Part shown: piece by piece, positions 1 through 7,157 of the stretch
Numbering within the stretch: the stretch's first letter is position 1
Layout: each line of letters starts with the position of its first letter
Assembly (NCBI GenBank): GCA_903928955.1
Contig: CAIYTD010000170.1
Span: 1 to 24,939 of the forward strand
From: Oligoflexia bacterium
GTDB lineage: Bacteria; Bdellovibrionota; UBA1018
Reading direction: 5' to 3'
DNA length: 24,939 nucleotides
Made by a program: the position numbers and the translations under genes
The notes under the pieces: model-generated
What the model was told of the DNA's origin: nothing
The model's input: the letters and a program-made list of their open reading frames with translations, nothing else
Database searches by the model: none

Positions 1-10
1 GTCTCTTGTT

Positions 11-27
11 TCATCATGACATGATGA
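11..27. repeat. 17-bp palindrome upstream of the FAH gene
   Basis: TCATCATG-A-CATGATGA has perfect 8-bp arms around one central base and lies about 80 bp before the first gene. No T-run follows it, so it does not look like a terminator. It could be an operator for a dimeric regulator, but nothing else in the window supports that. Confidence 0.35.
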
Positions 28-61
28 CAACCCAGCCTTATAACAGATGCTCAGTGTTTGC

Positions 62-91
62 ACCTCATTTGAGTTGAACCTTATTGAGGTT
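62..91. repeat. Overlapping short inverted repeats in the FAH leader
   Basis: ACCTCA (62-67) pairs with TGAGGT (85-90). AACCT (77-81) pairs with AGGTT (87-91). The two pairings use the same 3' arm and exclude each other. A short TTT follows, so this could be a weak terminator of an upstream gene or a small leader structure. With 5-6 bp arms, chance is also possible. Apart from this and the 11-27 palindrome I see nothing in the first 108 bases. Confidence 0.25.
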
Positions 92-108
92 TTATGCGAT
101 GAGAGATT

Positions 109-732
109 ATGGATAAAATAATCTGTCTTGGAAAAAATTACTTAGATCATGCAGAGGAAATGGGAGATTTTGTTCCAGAAAAACCCGTTTTGTTTCTTAA
201 ACCTCCTAGTGTAGCTAGTACTGTGAAGGAAAAAGGTGATATCATCGAAATAGCTTTTCCTTGGGAGCGAGGTGAGATTCATCATGAATGTGAGATTGTG
301 CTTCTTTTGAATCAAGAAAAAGAGATTGAGGGAGTTACTTTAGGTTTGGATATGACATTACGTGAGGAGCAGAGCCGGCTCAAAAAAAAAGGCCATCCTT
401 GGGAGGTTTCAAAAGTTTTTAAGAACTCCGCAATTATAGGGCCTTGGCTGAAGGTGGCCGAGCTTCCGGTTTATTTTCATCAGTACGCAGGTAATTATTT
501 GGAGGCTGAGTTTACGTTTCAGCTGGATCAGGTGGTCCTCCAAGTGGGTAAGGGAAAAGATATGCGGTTATCGCCTAAGGAATGTCTTAAATATGCAGCA
601 GAATATTTTCCTCTCTGTGAAGGTGATGTTGTATTTACAGGTACTCCACGAGGAGTTGGGCCTGTTCAACCTGGACAGTTAGTTGAGATGAAATGGGCAA
701 ATCAAATTTTATATCGTATTCGATTTATCTAG
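109..732 (+). CDS. Fumarylacetoacetate hydrolase (FAH) family protein
   Basis: A 207-residue FAH-fold enzyme. The family cleaves or isomerises beta-diketo and oxo-acid substrates with a bound divalent metal; the substrate here cannot be told. Family landmarks run in order: ICLGKNYLDHAEEMG near the N-terminus, KPVLFLKPPS (26-34), HHECE with likely metal ligands E60 and E62, GLDMTLREEQ with likely ligand D81, KKGHPWEVSKVF, and the C-terminal GDVVFTGTPRGVGPVQPG. The length matches single-domain FAHD1/YcgM-like members. A GAGAG stretch at 101-105 precedes the ATG by 3 nt and is a weak ribosome site. The last 24 bases overlap the 3' end of the convergent RibD-like gene. Family assignment is firm; catabolic role and partner are unknown. 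Confidence 0.88.
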   Translation: MDKIICLGKNYLDHAEEMGDFVPEKPVLFLKPPSVASTVKEKGDIIEIAFPWERGEIHHECEIVLLLNQEKEIEGVTLGLDMTLREEQSRLKKKGHPWEVSKVFKNSAIIGPWLKVAELPVYFHQYAGNYLEAEFTFQLDQVVLQVGKGKDMRLSPKECLKYAAEYFPLCEGDVVFTGTPRGVGPVQPGQLVEMKWANQILYRIRFI

Positions 733-1944
733 AAGGGGATAAAAGAGTTTTTGGGCAATTTCTGACGATACGAGTTCAAAAAGAACGTCTTGGTTGAACT
801 GTGAGGTTGAGACGAGGTCAAATTTTTGAGTCTGATGAGCTAAATCTATCCATGGAAAACACTTGAGTTCATGGCCGATTTGCGGTCGCATGAAGAAATG
901 AAGGATATCTGCATACCCAGCCGAGAGCCATGTGCTGAGGAACTGACTTTCCCCTTCAATGAGAATGCTTTGCAGAGGGTGGCCAAGTAATTGAAAAATT
1001 TGCTCACTTTGGAGGAGTGTTAGGATTTCTGTAAGTGGCTGTGTTCCAGAGAGTTCAAAAACTGTGATCCCTATTTGTTTTTTGAGGCAAGAGTAGCTAT
1101 TTTTTTCGAGTGCCTTTGAAGTTGTAATGTAGCCTAAATTTTTATTGTTGAGGACTTCGGGATTTCTTAAACAAATTCCATCAAGGTCGAGAATTAATTT
1201 TAAGTGATGATGAGAAATTTCTTGGGTAGAGTTTTTGGATAGTGCTCCTTTTGCATCTACCAATAGAATATCGTAACGTCGTCTGAGCCAATTTGAATAA
1301 ATTGTTGCAGCAGGATTATTAATTCCTTTCGATTTGTTTATGTGTCCATTTACCGTTTGATCCCATTTCAATATAAAAACAGGACGATTTAAAATTTGGT
1401 TTGCAAAAAATGTACAGTTCGAGGCAGTGGATTCTAGGGCATAGGTTCCAATTTTTACTTGTTTTCCAGCTTGAATGAGAGCACGAATTCCTGCTCCATT
1501 GACTTTTGGGTTGATGTCTTGCCTAGAAATGACGACGCGTTGTATTTTTGAGGCAATTAATAAATCAGCGCATGGGGGTTGTTTTCCAAAGTGTGAACAA
1601 GGCTCTAAGGTAACATATACGGTAGCGCCTTTGAGACGATCTGGGTCTTGAACTTGTTGGAAAGCCCAACGTTCAGCGTGGTACCCTCCATAAGCTTGTG
1701 TAGCGCCTCGAGAGATTTCGACCCCATTCTGATCTACAATGATGCATCCAATCGAAGGATTGGGACTGGTGATTCCAATACTGGAGAGAGATTCAATGAG
1801 TGCTTGAAGCATCCAGTATTCATCACTTCCCATTGAGGGCTTCTTGATTTCCTCTTGAGCTTGAAAAATATTACTTAAAGGCCCTGCTAATGAAAATCCA
1901 GCAGATAAGACGATATTTTTAGCTGCTAATGCCAATTTCGACAT
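709..1944 (-). CDS. ribD: RibD-like riboflavin biosynthesis deaminase/reductase with a divergent reductase half
   Basis: A bifunctional RibD-type protein of 411 residues. RibD deaminates the pyrimidine intermediate of riboflavin synthesis and then reduces its ribose side chain. The deaminase half (about 41-185) is intact: TSPNPSIGCII, HAE (H89, E91) and EPCSHFGKQPPC (zinc ligands C116 and C125). The reductase half (about 187-405) is recognisable but eroded: the usual G-x-G-T and DNP substrate/NADPH region reads DAKGALSKNST, and the usual EGG reads EGE. The first 37 residues exceed the usual start; M38 (codon 1833-1831, MGSDEYWMLQ) matches where RibD proteins normally begin. The 1944 ATG has only a weak AGGT upstream, and M38 has no well-placed site. 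The 5' end overlaps the CheX-like gene by 26 bp and the 3' end overlaps the FAH gene by 24 bp. No other rib gene is nearby. Confidence 0.8.
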   Translation of the reverse strand: MSKLALAAKNIVLSAGFSLAGPLSNIFQAQEEIKKPSMGSDEYWMLQALIESLSSIGITSPNPSIGCIIVDQNGVEISRGATQAYGGYHAERWAFQQVQDPDRLKGATVYVTLEPCSHFGKQPPCADLLIASKIQRVVISRQDINPKVNGAGIRALIQAGKQVKIGTYALESTASNCTFFANQILNRPVFILKWDQTVNGHINKSKGINNPAATIYSNWLRRRYDILLVDAKGALSKNSTQEISHHHLKLILDLDGICLRNPEVLNNKNLGYITTSKALEKNSYSCLKKQIGITVFELSGTQPLTEILTLLQSEQIFQLLGHPLQSILIEGESQFLSTWLSAGYADILHFFMRPQIGHELKCFPWIDLAHQTQKFDLVSTSQFNQDVLFELVSSEIAQKLFYPLLDKSNTI

Positions 1945-2944
1945 AAAATAGACCTATCTCGCTCTGGAAGGGAATGATGGTCACCTTTTGTTTTTTAGGC
2001 GCTGAGAATTGAAGGTCTGATCCTCGAATGACTGTTGGAAGGCTCATTTCAATGATATGCCCTTCTTGCTTCAGGATTCGCTTAGTGATGCATAGAGAAA
2101 TATTCACAAGTTCTGAAACCATATCATCAATATCTGAATCATACTTCGTGATGGGTTCTTCAAATATTTTGCTAGCTAATTTTAATAGAACTTCTTGAGT
2201 AAATTTCATCACATAAGATCCATTTACTCTTTTGCTTGTTATTCCGATAGTGCTAGCAATTTGAAATGGAATATGATAATCAGGTGGTTTTTGAAAGGAT
2301 GGATCGGCTTTGATTTCGAGTCCGCATTGTAGTTTTAGAGTGTGTGAAGTTCCTTGAATAAAAGACATGAAGAACATTGCTTGCTCTTCATGAGAAAGTG
2401 GGTTTTGGCTTTCCTGTATGTTAGGTAGCGGAGGTTCATCTGGGGTAACAGCTTCAGAAAGTAATTCAACGTAAAATTCTCCAGCTTGAGTTTGAAATGG
2501 GAGTACCTGAACAAATGCTCCTTTGAAGTATTTAGCTTCAATTTCGTGCCCTTGAACGATAGAAGGAATGGCTATTTCAACTTCATAGCCTAATTGATTC
2601 ATAGGTGTTTTTACATAACCGAAAATAATATTTAAAAATTCTGCAGCTGCATCTTCATTCTCGTTATTTATTTCTTCTGTGGTTTCGTTGAACATATGTG
2701 AAACGAGATGAAGGAAAACAGATTTAGGAAACCATAGACCAGCGGAACCCCGAAATTGGGCACTTGTAATGCCAATAATCGCGCCGATATCTGGTTTTAT
2801 TTGAGTACGATCTCCACGGCAAAAGGAAGAGCTTACTTGGATATCGAGTTTACACTGTAGTTTAAAAGCTAGTACTGTACTTTTTGTGAAGCTCTCCAGC
2901 CATTCATCGTTAAACTCTGAAAATTCAATATTGGATTCACTCAT
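1919..2944 (-). CDS. Tandem CheX-like protein (two CheX domains fused)
   Basis: A 341-residue protein made of two copies of a CheX/CheC-type fold, about 1-165 and 185-341, joined by a Pro-rich linker. Each copy has the CheX phosphatase signature D-x3-E-x2-N: D98/E102/N105 in the first and D274/E278/N281 in the second. Each continues with the family pattern of an alpha helix, an IxxPSIVxGxE or LPTVIRGSD strand, and an IPFQ/LPFQ...FYVE end. Known CheX proteins are single-domain homodimers that dephosphorylate CheY-P; here one chain could supply both halves. No signal peptide or membrane segment is visible, so it should be cytosolic. It starts 7 nt after the ferritin-like gene and overlaps the RibD-like gene, so the three are probably co-transcribed. 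No cheA, cheY or receptor gene is in the window, so its response-regulator partner is unknown. It could also be a non-catalytic CheX homologue. Confidence 0.75.
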   Translation of the reverse strand: MSESNIEFSEFNDEWLESFTKSTVLAFKLQCKLDIQVSSSFCRGDRTQIKPDIGAIIGITSAQFRGSAGLWFPKSVFLHLVSHMFNETTEEINNENEDAAAEFLNIIFGYVKTPMNQLGYEVEIAIPSIVQGHEIEAKYFKGAFVQVLPFQTQAGEFYVELLSEAVTPDEPPLPNIQESQNPLSHEEQAMFFMSFIQGTSHTLKLQCGLEIKADPSFQKPPDYHIPFQIASTIGITSKRVNGSYVMKFTQEVLLKLASKIFEEPITKYDSDIDDMVSELVNISLCITKRILKQEGHIIEMSLPTVIRGSDLQFSAPKKQKVTIIPFQSEIGLFYVEIGISS

Positions 2945-2951
2945 AGGTTCA

Positions 2952-3392
2952 TTATTTGTTCCTAAGCATCTTAGCTATTTCGTCCATATGTTCGGTTTCC
3001 ATTCGTACAAAAGTCCGTGCCATTTCTTCTAGGGCTATGTCTTGAGTTGCAAGGCGTACGAGCTTTTTATATAAACTTAATGTTTCTTCTTCATGTTTAA
3101 GACATTCTTCTAAAATCTGATCTACTGAGTGAATATGCGTTTCTTCTATTCGTCCTGAGGCTAAGGGAGGGTGCCCCCTAAAAGAGGTAATTTTTTCTCC
3201 AATAGTAGTTGCATGGTCTATACTTTCTTGAGCCTGCTCTCTAAACCATTTTTGGATGGGGATTCGATTGTGACCCATAATCATGAATGAGTAGTGAAGA
3301 TAACGTATAATTCCAGACATTTCTGCTTGAAAAATATGTTCTAGGCAGCTCATGATTTCTGGGGTTGTTTCTTTTTGCGTTTCATAAGTCAT
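2952..3392 (-). CDS. Ferritin-like / bacterioferritin-family four-helix protein
   Basis: A 146-residue four-helix ferritin-like protein, close in length to bacterioferritin (about 155). Likely di-iron ligands are E24 in helix A, a Glu in the KHEEETL helix (about 101-102) and the ExxH pair E132/H135 in METEHMDEI. The first-half pair is E56-S-I-D-H60, one residue longer than the ExxH of Escherichia coli Bfr; whether this Glu binds metal is uncertain. The family stores or oxidises iron. The ATG at 3392 is preferred over an in-frame start 10 codons upstream because AAGGAA (3399-3404) sits 6-7 nt ahead of it. It is divergent from the TonB-dependent receptor gene, so iron handling may link the two, but no Fur-like site was identified between them. 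Confidence 0.78.
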   Translation of the reverse strand: MTYETQKETTPEIMSCLEHIFQAEMSGIIRYLHYSFMIMGHNRIPIQKWFREQAQESIDHATTIGEKITSFRGHPPLASGRIEETHIHSVDQILEECLKHEEETLSLYKKLVRLATQDIALEEMARTFVRMETEHMDEIAKMLRNK

Positions 3393-3507
3393 GTTGTTTT
3401 CCTTTTTGAATTCTAGACGCAACGGCTCTTATCTAGAAGTTTTAGTTAAAGTACCTCGTAAAATCATATTTTTAGAGTTAATTGAAGAAAAATCGGAGGA
3501 AATTTTC
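3393..3507. other. Divergent intergenic region, ferritin-like / TonB-dependent receptor
   Basis: This 115-bp AT-rich gap separates two divergent genes and should hold both promoters. A TAAAAT hexamer near 3460 could be a -10 element for the + strand, but I see no convincing -35 with it. No clear metal-regulator box or riboswitch was recognised. Confidence 0.3.
3495..3500 (+). promoter_or_regulatory. Shine-Dalgarno GGAGGA fixing a TTG start
   Basis: GGAGGA is followed after 7 nt by TTG (3508-3510), which opens a textbook signal peptide. This supports the TTG over the upstream in-frame ATG at 3391. Confidence 0.75.
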
Positions 3508-5277
3508 TTGGATTCTATTATTTTTCTTATTTTATGCTTAGGCTCGTCGGTTTTAATTGGTCAAGTTTATGCTTCAGATTTTCAAGTAGAAGTTGCTCCT
3601 ATTAAAAAAGTGGGTGCAGCTGATGACCTTTTATTAGAGGATCCTATTGTTTCTGTTACTAGACAGAAAATGGGCTCTCATTCTGGATCGGGTTCTATTC
3701 AAAATTCTATTCAGAATCAAATTGCGTTGCCTATTGCTGATCCAGGAAGGCCTGGAAATGTAGCTCAAGTAAGGGGATTAGGTGCCACAGCTGAAGAAGT
3801 AGATGTACAAGCTTTTGGGATTTCTTTGAGCCCACCTCAAGGTGGAGGCTTTGATTTGTCTGCTTTTCCACAGTTTCTTTGGTCTGATTTTCATTATCGA
3901 TCTGGGCCATCTTTGAATTCTTTGAATCAGACTGCCTCAGCTGGTACTTTAGTTTTAATTCCTTGGACACTCAGGGCTCTTCATGAGTCAGGGGGCGGCG
4001 CGTCTGCGAGAGGTACAGGTTTTTTTTCTTCACAGGGAGTGAATCAAGTCTCTGCTGGAGTAAGTGGTAGTGAAAAGGTTGCGCTCATAGGGGGGTATAG
4101 TAGTGGAAAAGTCATAGGTCCAAGTGCAGGATTGAGTGGACGTTGGGATATTCCTCATGCAGGCTTCTCAGCACATTTTTTAGGGTCAGCCTTAGATGCT
4201 GAGGTGACAGGTTCTACTCGCTTACCCTCTCCCCGTGCCCGTATGAAGAGTCAGAGAATTTTGCCTGTCCTTCAAGGAGATTTTAAGTTGACCCAATCGA
4301 CTCTATTGAAGACTAGCTTTTTTTATGATTCAGCATCTGTTGATTATGGAGATCCTGATCAAGATTTTTACTCAAATAGTAATATTCAGCAATGGGGTTT
4401 TCAAAACTTATTGATTTGGAATGAATGGAAGTGGGGACTGAGTGGCAGGCAAGTCTCCTATCTCAGTTCATCTGCTTTTGAAGCGCCTTTGCAAACTCTA
4501 GTTAATATTCAGGTCTCTCAGCTAATTGAGCGGAATCATTTTATTCTGGAGCCTTCTCTGCAAGGAGTTTGGGTGAGCGGATTTGGCTTTTTACCGCAGG
4601 GAAGCTTAGGGGCAAGAAAAGAGTGGAATCGTGGTCAACAAGCTTTGTATTCTCGTGTTTTAGTTTCTCACCGTATTCCTTCTTTGCTGGATCGTTATTC
4701 AACTTACCTTGAGTTTGTAGGAAACCCCGAATTACAGACTGAGCTGGATTGGACAGGGATTTTAGGAGCCGAGCTGAAGTCAGATTTATGGGAGGGTTCT
4801 ATTCAAGCTTATGCGCAGCTGAGGCAAGATGCTCGAGTGAGTTTAGGGAGTACCGTGACCAATTTAGGTGAAGCTTATATAGCCGCTTTGACTGGAACGG
4901 CGCAGGTAAAACTGAGTCCGAATTTAAATATTTCAAATGCAACGACGGTGTCTCAATCTCGTTTATTTGCTACGCATTCTTCATTTCCCTATATTCCGGT
5001 TTGGATGAATGTGGCTAGTTTACGTATTCATTCGCGGCCTGCAGTGATGACTTGGGAATGGTTGATCAGTCTTAGGGGAGAAGGCTCCCGCGGAGTTGGT
5101 GTTCTTGGCGTAGATAGCTTAGCAAGTTATGCTGTGGTTGATTTGGCCGCATCCATGCGTTTGTGGCAGGCGAGTATAGGAATTCGCTGTGAGAATGTTT
5201 TTGATCGGAACATTGAGTTGATTCAAGGTTATCCTTTAGGAAGAACACTATCGATGTCGGCGTCCGCAGAGCTTTAG
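3508..5277 (+). CDS. TonB-dependent outer-membrane receptor, BtuB-like
   Basis: A 589-residue outer-membrane receptor of the TonB-dependent type, close to the 594 residues of E. coli BtuB. From the TTG start, residues 1-22 form a signal peptide ending QVYA-SDFQ. A compact plug follows (about 23-145), with PGRPGNVAQVRGLG corresponding to the family's plug RG motif and a GGGFDLSAFPQF...FHYRSGP stretch where the usual xVxRGP motif lies. The rest is a barrel of alternating aromatic strands. It ends with the receptor signature CENVFDRNIELIQGYPLGRT and a terminal strand finishing in Leu rather than the common Phe or Trp. No clear TonB box was identified after the signal peptide. Substrate is unknown: siderophore, cobalamin, nickel and others are possible. 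The gene stands alone, with no TonB, ExbBD or ABC uptake partner in the window. Confidence 0.8.
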   Translation: MDSIIFLILCLGSSVLIGQVYASDFQVEVAPIKKVGAADDLLLEDPIVSVTRQKMGSHSGSGSIQNSIQNQIALPIADPGRPGNVAQVRGLGATAEEVDVQAFGISLSPPQGGGFDLSAFPQFLWSDFHYRSGPSLNSLNQTASAGTLVLIPWTLRALHESGGGASARGTGFFSSQGVNQVSAGVSGSEKVALIGGYSSGKVIGPSAGLSGRWDIPHAGFSAHFLGSALDAEVTGSTRLPSPRARMKSQRILPVLQGDFKLTQSTLLKTSFFYDSASVDYGDPDQDFYSNSNIQQWGFQNLLIWNEWKWGLSGRQVSYLSSSAFEAPLQTLVNIQVSQLIERNHFILEPSLQGVWVSGFGFLPQGSLGARKEWNRGQQALYSRVLVSHRIPSLLDRYSTYLEFVGNPELQTELDWTGILGAELKSDLWEGSIQAYAQLRQDARVSLGSTVTNLGEAYIAALTGTAQVKLSPNLNISNATTVSQSRLFATHSSFPYIPVWMNVASLRIHSRPAVMTWEWLISLRGEGSRGVGVLGVDSLASYAVVDLAASMRLWQASIGIRCENVFDRNIELIQGYPLGRTLSMSASAEL

Positions 5278-5283
5278 AGCCTG

Positions 5284-5320
5284 AGGATTTGAATGAATAC
5301 CTGACTTTTTATTTTTTTAT
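5284..5320 (+). terminator. Possible weak terminator after the TonB-dependent receptor
   Basis: AGGATT (5284-5289) can pair with AAT and CCT (5296-5302) around a bulged A, and a T-rich tract follows (5306-5319). The stem is short, so this is a tentative call. Confidence 0.35.
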
Positions 5321-5543
5321 CTTGAATCATGACCCCGTTTCAAGTTAAGACATGCGAAACTACGCACACTCTGCAAAACGTGGTTCCAGCAAAAAACTGG
5401 TCATTCAGAGTGGAGGGAAATCCGTTGTTCTGATTCAGAAGAGTTTTGAGTCGAGCGGGGTTTCAAAAACCGCGGCAAGCCTTTCTGCGCTATCGCGCTG
5501 TTTTGTCTTCCGCCTTTAATTAATAGAATCGAGGAGATTCAGT
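5321..5543 (+). promoter_or_regulatory. rpsB leader region with nested inverted repeats
   Basis: This stretch before rpsB has no reading frame I can support. CACTCTG (5367-5373) pairs perfectly with CAGAGTG (5406-5412), enclosing the hairpin CCAG-CAAAAAA... CTGG (5386-5389 with 5397-5400). Further on, GGTTT-CAA-AAACC (5459-5471) and GCGC-TATC-GCGC form short hairpins. ACCCCG (5332-5337) can pair over a distance with CGGGGT (5456-5461), competing with the GGTTT hairpin. S2 is known to autoregulate through an rpsB leader in some bacteria, so a structured leader is plausible. I could not assign a promoter. Confidence 0.4.
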
Positions 5544-6515
5544 ATGCCTGCAGTGACTATGCGCGAGCTTTTAGAGTCTGGAGTTCATTTTGGCCATCAG
5601 ACCCGCCGTTGGAATCCTAAAATGAAGCCTTATGTTTTTGGAGCTCGAAACGGAATTTATATTATAGACCTTCAAAAAACTGTGGATCAGACTCGAGCAG
5701 CTTGCACTTTTGCTTCTAAAGTTGCTTCTGAAGGAAAGAAAGTTCTCTTTGTTGGAACTAAAAAACAAGCAAAAGATGTGATTGAGGAAGAAGCAAAGCG
5801 AGCAGGAATGTATTATGTCACAAACCGATGGTTGGGCGGGATGTTGACTAATTATCAAACCGTCAAAGCTTCTATTGATCGCTTGAAAAAACTTGAATCT
5901 TTAAAAATATCTGCTGATTGGAGCGAAACTCCTAAAAAAGAGCAATCTCGCATTGATCGAGAGCTGGATAATCTGAAGAAGTCACTGGGTGGAATTCAGG
6001 ATATGAAGAAGCTTCCTGGGGCTATTTTCGTAGTAGATACCGAAAAAGAACATATTGCAGTTAAGGAAGCTAAGAAGCTCGGGATTCCTACGATTGCTGT
6101 TGTGGATACAAACTGTGATCCCTCTCATATTACTTATGTTATTCCTGGCAATGACGACGCTATTCGCAGCATTCGTCTTTTTGCGCGATTGATTGCAGAT
6201 AGTTGTTTGGAAGGCGCGCGAGTGTTTCAAGAAAAGTTACGGGCTCAGGAAACTGCTGACGGAATGGGTAAGGATGAATCTGAAACGGAAAAGAAAGTTT
6301 CCCGTTTTGAAGGTGATATTGACCTCCAGGGAATTGATGAAGCTGATCTAGAAGCTCAAGAAGTAGAAGAAGCCCTCAGTGGTGAGGAAGTTGCAGTAGT
6401 TGCCGTTGCGGCAGAAAAGGCTTCTTTAGAAAAGGCAATACCTGCAGTAGCAGTAGCAGCAGCTGTCGTTCAAAAGCCTACTAAGAAAGCAAAAAAGTCT
6501 GACAAAGGGGAGTAG
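5544..6515 (+). CDS. rpsB: 30S ribosomal protein S2
   Basis: Ribosomal protein S2 of the small subunit, needed for S1 docking and initiation. The N-terminus carries the family signature VHFGHQTRRWNPKMKPYVFGARNGIYIIDLQKT split over residues 14-45. NRWLGGMLTN and the PGAIFVVDTEKEHIAVKEAKKLGIP core follow. GAGGAG (5531-5536) lies 7 nt before the ATG. At 323 residues it is about 80 longer than E. coli S2. The extra C-terminal tail from about residue 240 is acidic, then Ala/Val-rich, then Lys-rich (KPTKKAKKSDKGE), and is encoded partly by a short GCA/GTA repeat near 6441-6465. It leads the long + strand operon, with tsf 3 nt downstream. Confidence 0.97.
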   Translation: MPAVTMRELLESGVHFGHQTRRWNPKMKPYVFGARNGIYIIDLQKTVDQTRAACTFASKVASEGKKVLFVGTKKQAKDVIEEEAKRAGMYYVTNRWLGGMLTNYQTVKASIDRLKKLESLKISADWSETPKKEQSRIDRELDNLKKSLGGIQDMKKLPGAIFVVDTEKEHIAVKEAKKLGIPTIAVVDTNCDPSHITYVIPGNDDAIRSIRLFARLIADSCLEGARVFQEKLRAQETADGMGKDESETEKKVSRFEGDIDLQGIDEADLEAQEVEEALSGEEVAVVAVAAEKASLEKAIPAVAVAAAVVQKPTKKAKKSDKGE

Positions 6516-6518
6516 ATC

Positions 6519-7133
6519 ATGGAAATCTCTGCAGCGCAAGTGAAGGAGCTCCGTGAAAAAACGGGCGCCGGAATGATGGATTGTAAAAAGGCGCTTTCTG
6601 AAACTACTGGAAACTTTGAAAAAGCAATTGAGTACCTTCGTAAAAAAGGGATCGCTTCTGCAGCTAAAAAATCCGGGAGAATGGCAAAAGAGGGAACAAT
6701 TACTTCTTATATTCATGGCGAAGGGAAAGTCGGAATTTTAGTGGAGGTGAATTGTGAGACAGATTTTGTTGCAAGAACAGATCAATTTCGTCAATTCGTA
6801 AAAGATTTGGCGATGCATGTTGCTGCTGCAAATCCTCAGTGGGTGCGTTCAGAAGAGGTTCCGTCTGAAATTTTGGCAAAAGAAAAAGAGATTGCTCTTG
6901 CTCAGATGCAAGCTTCAGGAAAACCAGCAGCGGTTTTAGAGAAAATTGCTGAGGGAAAAGTGAAGAAGTTTTACGAAGAAAATTGTCTTCTTCATCAGCC
7001 CTTTGTGAAAGACTCAAGTAAGACGATAGAACAACTTTTAAAAGAGACCATAGCTACTCTAGGAGAGAATATAGTCATTCGCCGATTTGCTCGGTATGTT
7101 TTAGGTGAAGGCATTCAAGAAATTAACCCTTGA
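6519..7133 (+). CDS. tsf: Elongation factor Ts, short form
   Basis: EF-Ts, the nucleotide-exchange factor for EF-Tu. The N-terminal UBA-like domain with KELREKTGAGMMDCKKAL (8-25) and the core motif VEVNCETDFVART are intact. At 204 residues it is a short form; E. coli EF-Ts has 283. It appears to keep one core subdomain and lack the second one and the coiled coil, as in the roughly 200-residue Thermus-type proteins. It starts 3 nt after the rpsB stop, with AAGGGGAG overlapping the end of rpsB as the ribosome site. Confidence 0.97.
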   Translation: MEISAAQVKELREKTGAGMMDCKKALSETTGNFEKAIEYLRKKGIASAAKKSGRMAKEGTITSYIHGEGKVGILVEVNCETDFVARTDQFRQFVKDLAMHVAAANPQWVRSEEVPSEILAKEKEIALAQMQASGKPAAVLEKIAEGKVKKFYEENCLLHQPFVKDSSKTIEQLLKETIATLGENIVIRRFARYVLGEGIQEINP

Positions 7134-7157
7134 GTTCTAATTCAGAGAGGATCTGAG

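Noticed and set aside
1648..1836. Open frame of 62 codons on the + strand
   Set aside because: It is antisense to the strongly conserved deaminase region of the RibD-like gene and has no recognisable protein features.
5321..5543. tRNA or known riboswitch in the rpsB leader
   Set aside because: No cloverleaf arms, T-loop motif or recognised riboswitch core could be found by eye.
6441..6465. GCA/GTA trinucleotide repeat in rpsB
   Set aside because: It encodes the Ala/Val-rich tail of S2 and is short and interrupted. No sign of a regulatory microsatellite.
6426..7017. Reverse-strand open frames under rpsB and tsf
   Set aside because: They mirror highly conserved coding sequence, lack domain character and have no ribosome site of note.
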